In this document: in pieces, positions 60,510 through 64,000 of the stretch
How the letters are laid out: each line of letters starts with the position of its first letter
How positions within the stretch are numbered: position 1 is the stretch's first letter
NCBI GenBank assembly: GCA_963717945.1
Contig: CAVQXT010000003.1
Location: 1,116,001 to 1,180,000, forward strand
Reading direction: 5' to 3'
DNA: 64,000 bases
From: FEN-299 sp963717945
GTDB lineage: Bacteria > Acidobacteriota > Vicinamibacteria > Vicinamibacterales > Fen-181
The notes under the pieces: model-generated
The model's database searches: none
Seen by the model: only the letters and a program-made list of their open reading frames with translations
Told to the model about the DNA's origin: nothing
Made by a program: the position numbers and the translations under genes

Positions 60510-62040
60510 CTCTAACCAGGTAGATGCTCAGGATCCTACACATCTCCGATCGCGTTGAGCGCTCATCTGTGATCTGATAAGGAGGCATGAGCACACCACG
60601 CGGGATTTGAGGTTGGAGACGTCCTGGCGGAGTTCGACGGCGAGTCGCTCGGCGACGCACGGCTCGATGAGCGGCTGCGACGGATTGTGGCGCTCGTCTC
60701 GCCAGACCCGGGGCAGAGTTTCCCGGACCAGATGGAATCGGTGGCCGATTGAGAGGCGCTGTATCGATTCCTCGCGAATCGGAAGGTCACGCTGGCGGGC
60801 GTGCTCAGCGGACACGTGCGACAGACCCAGACCCGGATGCGCGGACACGGGACCGTGCGGGTGGTGCATGACACCAGCACGTTTCGGTTTCTCGGGGACC
60901 GCGCGGGCTTGGGCGTGCTGCGCGGCGGGGCCAAGGGGTTTCTGGCCCATGTCGCGTTGGCGGTGACGGCCGACGAGACGCGCGAGCCGCTGGGGGTGCT
61001 GGGCGTGCATCCGTACATCCACCGGGACGCCGTGGCGCACACCGGCATGACGCCCAGCCAGCGGGTCAAGGCGACTCGCGCCAAGTCGCGAGCGGAGAAG
61101 GAATCGGCCCGCTGGGAGCAGCTGGCGCTGGCGGTGTCGGGGGACCTGCCTGAGGGCGTGGAAGCGTTCCATGTGATGGACCAAGAAGCGGATGACTACG
61201 ACCTGCTCGCGGACTTGCACCGGGCCGGTCTCCGCTACGTGATTCGTGGGGATCCCATGCGCCAGACGACCGACGCCAAGCTCCGCGTGAAGGACGTGCT
61301 GGCGCGCCGGCCGGGGACCGTCTTTCGGACCGTGCCGCTCAATCCGCGCAGCGCGCAGAAGGCGGTCAAGACCCGAGGCCGCCACCCGGAGCGGGCGGAG
61401 CGCCTGGCGACGCTCCACGTGCGCTGGGCGACGGTGACCATCAAGCGTCGCCAATACAGCGAAACACGCGTCCCGACGCTGACGATGCAAGCCGTCCACG
61501 TGGTGGAGCCGGCGCCGCCCCGCGGCGAAACGCCGATCGAGTGGATGCTCGTCACGTCCGAACCCGTGCAGAGTCTTGAGGACGCAACCGCAGTGGTGGA
61601 TCACTATCGCGCTCGCTGGCTGGTCGAGGAGTACTTCAAAGCCCTCAAGACCGGGTGCGCCTTCGAGAAACGGCAACTGACGAACCTGGCCGGGCTCGTC
61701 CGCGCGCTCGCGGTGTTTGTGCCCCTGGCCTGGCGCCTGCTGCTTCTGCGGCATTTGGGCCGCGCGGCGGGACCGACACCCGTCGACCATCTCTTTGACG
61801 CGGAGCAAGTGCTCCTCTTGCGGAAGGTGCTGAAACATCGCGGCTACGAACTGCCACGACGGCCGACGATGCGAGATGCCATGCACGGCATCGCCGCGCT
61901 CGGCGGGCACATCAAGAACAACGGAACCCCCGGCTGGCTCGTCCTCGGTCGCGGCCTCACCCGATTCTTCGAAACGGAGTTAGGGTGGCGCCTCGCGCGC
62001 GAGGAGATGTGATCAATCATGAGGATCTATGGGGTTAGAG
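60510..62040. mobile_element. IS4-family (Tn5/IS50-like) insertion sequence, 1531 bp
   Basis: Imperfect 38-bp terminal inverted repeats are visible: 60510-60547 and the reverse complement of 62003-62040. Shared blocks include CTCTAACC, TAGAT, CTCA and CACATCTCC at the inner end. The right repeat overlaps the transposase C-terminus. No target duplication could be recognised. The transposase is broken. Confidence 0.82.
60587..62012 (+). pseudogene. IS4/Tn5-like transposase with frameshift and nonsense codon
   Basis: AAGGAGG precedes ATG 60587, but the frame ends after seven codons; the conserved frame starts beyond an extra G near 60604 and gives FGDARL-like and VALVSPDPGQSF. TGA at 60750-60752 then interrupts the ..D-stop-EALYRFLANRK motif. 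From there to 62012 the catalytic core is intact: VVHDTSTFRFLGDR, DQEADDYDLLADL and YRARWLVEEYFKALKTGCAFEKRQL (the YREK region). Two lesions make the element inactive in cis. Confidence 0.88.
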
Positions 62041-62088
62041 GCCCAATGCCGCATCAGAGGTTCTCGCCTGAGCAGCGGAGCGGGGCCG

Positions 62089-62412
62089 TCAGGCGGCTTT
62101 CTCGATGGTCACCTGGGACCCGAGAGCCTCGAGCTGGTGCACATGCCGCTGGACGGCCCGCTCGGCATGCCCACGATGGGCGTTATCCGATTCAGTAGAC
62201 AGGTTGCCTATGCGGCCTGACGCAGGGCCGCGCGCCCGCTTGACCCACTCGCCGAGGGTGGTGGGCCCGAGGTCCAGCTGGCGGGCGACCCGATGGATCG
62301 GCTGGCCCTCGTCAAGGACCAGTCGCACCGCTCCAGCTTTAAACTCCGTCGTAAACGCCCGTTTCGGGCGTCGGGATGGTCGTGGGGACTCCATATCTGA
62401 CATCGTAGCCAC
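62089..62412 (-). pseudogene. IS3-family transposase orfA remnant
   Basis: The 107-residue frame starts with basic RRPKRAFTTEFKAGAVRLVL and a helix-turn-helix HRVARQLDLGPTTLGEWV, typical of IS3/IS911 orfA. The coiled-coil C-terminal part is poorly conserved and no orfB follows, because the IS4 element lies there. Probably truncated and inactive. Confidence 0.75.
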
Positions 62413-62413
62413 C

Positions 62414-62990
62414 TTTCGGAAAGTGTCTACGAAATCGGATCACGCCCACGATCGAAGTAGTCGGCGCCGAGTTCGTGGTAGCTGACGCCGTCGAGCATGA
62501 TGTAGTAGGCGTTCTTGAAGATCTCATGCCCGCCGCGACGACGGCCTTCTTGTGCCGCCGGTTTCGTTTGATGCGGTGATAAGGGCCTGCAAGGCCCATC
62601 GGTTCTTGCGCGTGGCGCCCAACGCCGGCTGGACGAGCGCCGCGCGCAGGCAGTAGTTCCCTTTGCGCCTCTTGCCGCTGCGCCGCTTGCCCGCGCTTTC
62701 CTTCTGCCCGGGGCATATCCCGCTCCATCTGCATAAGTGCCCTGCCGACGGGGAGTGGCGCACGTCGCCGCCCGGTTCAATGACGAGCCCGATGGCACTG
62801 AGCCGGTTCATACCGGGAATCGTATCGAGGGCCGCGAGCATCGGCTCAAGTGGGGCCAGACGCCGATCACTCTCCGCCGTGAGTCGCTCGAGCGCCTCGT
62901 CCAGAAAGTCGATCTTGGCGAGGACCTGCTCGAGGAGAAAGGCGTGATGCGGCCGGAAGCGCCCGTGCAGGGCTCGGCAAATATGCAGTT
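62414..62990 (-). pseudogene. IS110-family transposase C-terminal remnant with frameshifts
   Basis: Minus-strand pieces in several frames reconstruct the C-terminal IS110/IS116 domain: HHAFLLEQVLAKIDFLDEAL, LDTIPGMNRLSAIGLVIEPGG, SAGHLCRWSGICPGQKESAG, RKGNYCLRAALVQPALGATR, then KNAYYIMLDGVSYHELGADY near the end. The N-terminal RuvC-like part is missing. At least one frame change is needed near 62525. A dead fragment. Confidence 0.82.
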
Positions 62991-63076
62991 CCCTTCGAGA
63001 TTGTTGGCATGATCTACGTCATTCCGGGAGTGCTGACGCCGACAATCGTAACTGATCCCTCGATGTTGGAAAGGCG

Positions 63077-63964
63077 ATGACAATGGGGTCGTCATATCAG
63101 CGGCCCGCGGCCATTCCCAAAGACATGGGTGGTAGAGGAGGCCGGTTGGACCGACGCATGGCCGGAGTGCTCGAATTGCTTGATTCGGCTCCCCTGCCGA
63201 GAAGTGGACGAGTTCTCGACGTCGGAATTGGGGCCGGTCAGGTTGCTCGCTACCTTGCAAAGAGGGGAATGACGGTGGTGGGGATTGGGTTGGCGGTCGG
63301 GTCCTACGACCTAGTCGGAGACCCGGCTACTGACGTCCGAACGAGGATTCACGTGGTCGAGGGCGACATCATGTCGCCTCCATTCATCGACGCCGGGTTT
63401 GAGGCGATCGTGATGAGCCACGTCTTAGAACACTGCTCATCGCCAGCGGTCGCTCTTCGCAATGTTCATCGCCTACTTAAGAACGGGGGACTCCTGGTCG
63501 TCTTTGTCCCTCCCCACACCAACTTTGTCTCCGCGGGGCACGTCTCGATGGGGTGGAATGTCGGGCAGCTGATCTATACGCTCCTTGTGTCAGGATTCGA
63601 TGTAAGAGAGGGGCAATTCATCGAGCGCGGCGCCAATGTGTGTGCCTTCGTGCGGAAGCGATCGGAGCCTAACAGGTTGCCCCCCCTTCGCGGAGACCGA
63701 GGCGACATCAATATCCTGGCCTCACATGGTCTCTTTCCGGCGGCTGTGTCGACACTCGATGGGTTCGACGATGGGTTTTGGGGCAAAGTTGGGTCGATGA
63801 ACTGGCCACGAGGCAAAAGTGGCGGCAGGATTAGGCGAGTGCTAGGGCGCCTGAGCGACGTGTTGCCGCTCACCTTCAGGGTTCTCTTGGCCCGAGTCTC
63901 CACCCATCTCCTGAACCAGCTAATCTTGACCATGTTCGCAAATCCCAAGAAGCTCTCCGGTTGA
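63077..63964 (+). CDS. SAM-dependent class I methyltransferase
   Basis: The 295-residue protein has motif I VLDVGIGAGQVARYLAKRG at about 46-64, an acidic VEGDIMSPPF, MSHVLEHCSSPAVALRNVHR and LLKNGGLLVVFVPP. It is typical of Methyltransf_11/25 enzymes found in glycan clusters. The C-terminal 120 residues are unrelated to the core and rich in basic residues. Local DNA is visibly less GC-rich and lies directly after IS remnants, so the gene may have been acquired by transfer. AAGG sits just before ATG 63077. Substrate unknown. Confidence 0.82.
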   Translation: MTMGSSYQRPAAIPKDMGGRGGRLDRRMAGVLELLDSAPLPRSGRVLDVGIGAGQVARYLAKRGMTVVGIGLAVGSYDLVGDPATDVRTRIHVVEGDIMSPPFIDAGFEAIVMSHVLEHCSSPAVALRNVHRLLKNGGLLVVFVPPHTNFVSAGHVSMGWNVGQLIYTLLVSGFDVREGQFIERGANVCAFVRKRSEPNRLPPLRGDRGDINILASHGLFPAAVSTLDGFDDGFWGKVGSMNWPRGKSGGRIRRVLGRLSDVLPLTFRVLLARVSTHLLNQLILTMFANPKKLSG

Positions 63965-64000
63965 ACCGTTGAACCGACAACAACCGGCGGTCGGCTGATT

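Noticed and set aside
60750..60752. In-frame TGA as a selenocysteine codon, given the tRNA-Sec
   Set aside because: It lies in an IS4-type transposase whose relatives have no Cys there, and the gene already has a frameshift upstream. A nonsense mutation is simpler.

Overview
The window looks like chromosome of a high-GC Gram-negative bacterium, most likely an acidobacterium of the Vicinamibacteria type. This is inferred from the coding style, an outer-membrane/EPS locus, a VWFA-related secreted protein with an M1 peptidase, and many small zinc-ribbon proteins; there is no rRNA to confirm it. Genes are dense, mostly 4-bp overlapped or closely spaced. Several start 6-7 nt after a TAnnnT hexamer, which suggests leaderless transcription.

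Layout. 0-13 kb: C4/aspartate metabolism (aspartase divergent from class I fumarase, then a malate/lactate dehydrogenase and a secreted asparaginase). Interspersed are an A-type Fe-S carrier, a Fur-ferritin fusion protein, a PHP phosphoesterase, a degenerate ABC ATPase, two cold-shock genes flanking a selenocysteine tRNA, and tRNA-Ala(GGC). 13-21 kb: an unknown secreted protein coupled to an AddB-like nuclease and an AddA-like helicase-nuclease. 21-26 kb: small zinc-ribbon and membrane proteins, yidD, glucokinase, and a MerR-TPR protein. 26-38 kb: a fused acyl-CoA ligase-ACP-acyltransferase, an SDR, a threonine-dehydratase-like enzyme, CCA-transferase, a PlsB-like acyltransferase, an isocitrate-dehydrogenase-family enzyme, transketolase and a short-chain dehydrogenase. 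38-46 kb: a three-gene operon (VWFA protein, M1 peptidase, membrane protein), then the two separate halves of a D-glutamate cyclase. 46-60 kb: an EPS locus (ATPase-dead NtrC-like regulator, beta-barrel, Wza-like exporter, Wzz/tyrosine kinase, nucleotide-sugar dehydratase) followed by a multicopper oxidase with Ig-like tail repeats. 60-63 kb: an IS graveyard (IS4/Tn5-like element with both inverted repeats, IS3 orfA remnant, IS110 remnant). 63-64 kb: a methyltransferase in visibly less GC-rich DNA.

The most distinctive system is a REP/BIME-RAYT family. A tyrosine (Y1, HUH) transposase gene at 30.7-31.3 kb sits inside its own repeats. Each repeat has a GTAG head followed by a GC-rich palindrome with a TTTA or TTCA loop. 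More than 20 copies are scattered over the window in single, inverted-pair and tandem forms. They overlap or abut the ends of many genes, supply the stop codon of at least five, expand one SDR in frame, and break the frame of the Wzz/kinase gene.

Coding sequences are intact from 0 to 52 kb. In contrast, 52-61 kb carries about ten single-base frame disruptions, so this stretch is either genuinely decaying or of poor consensus quality.
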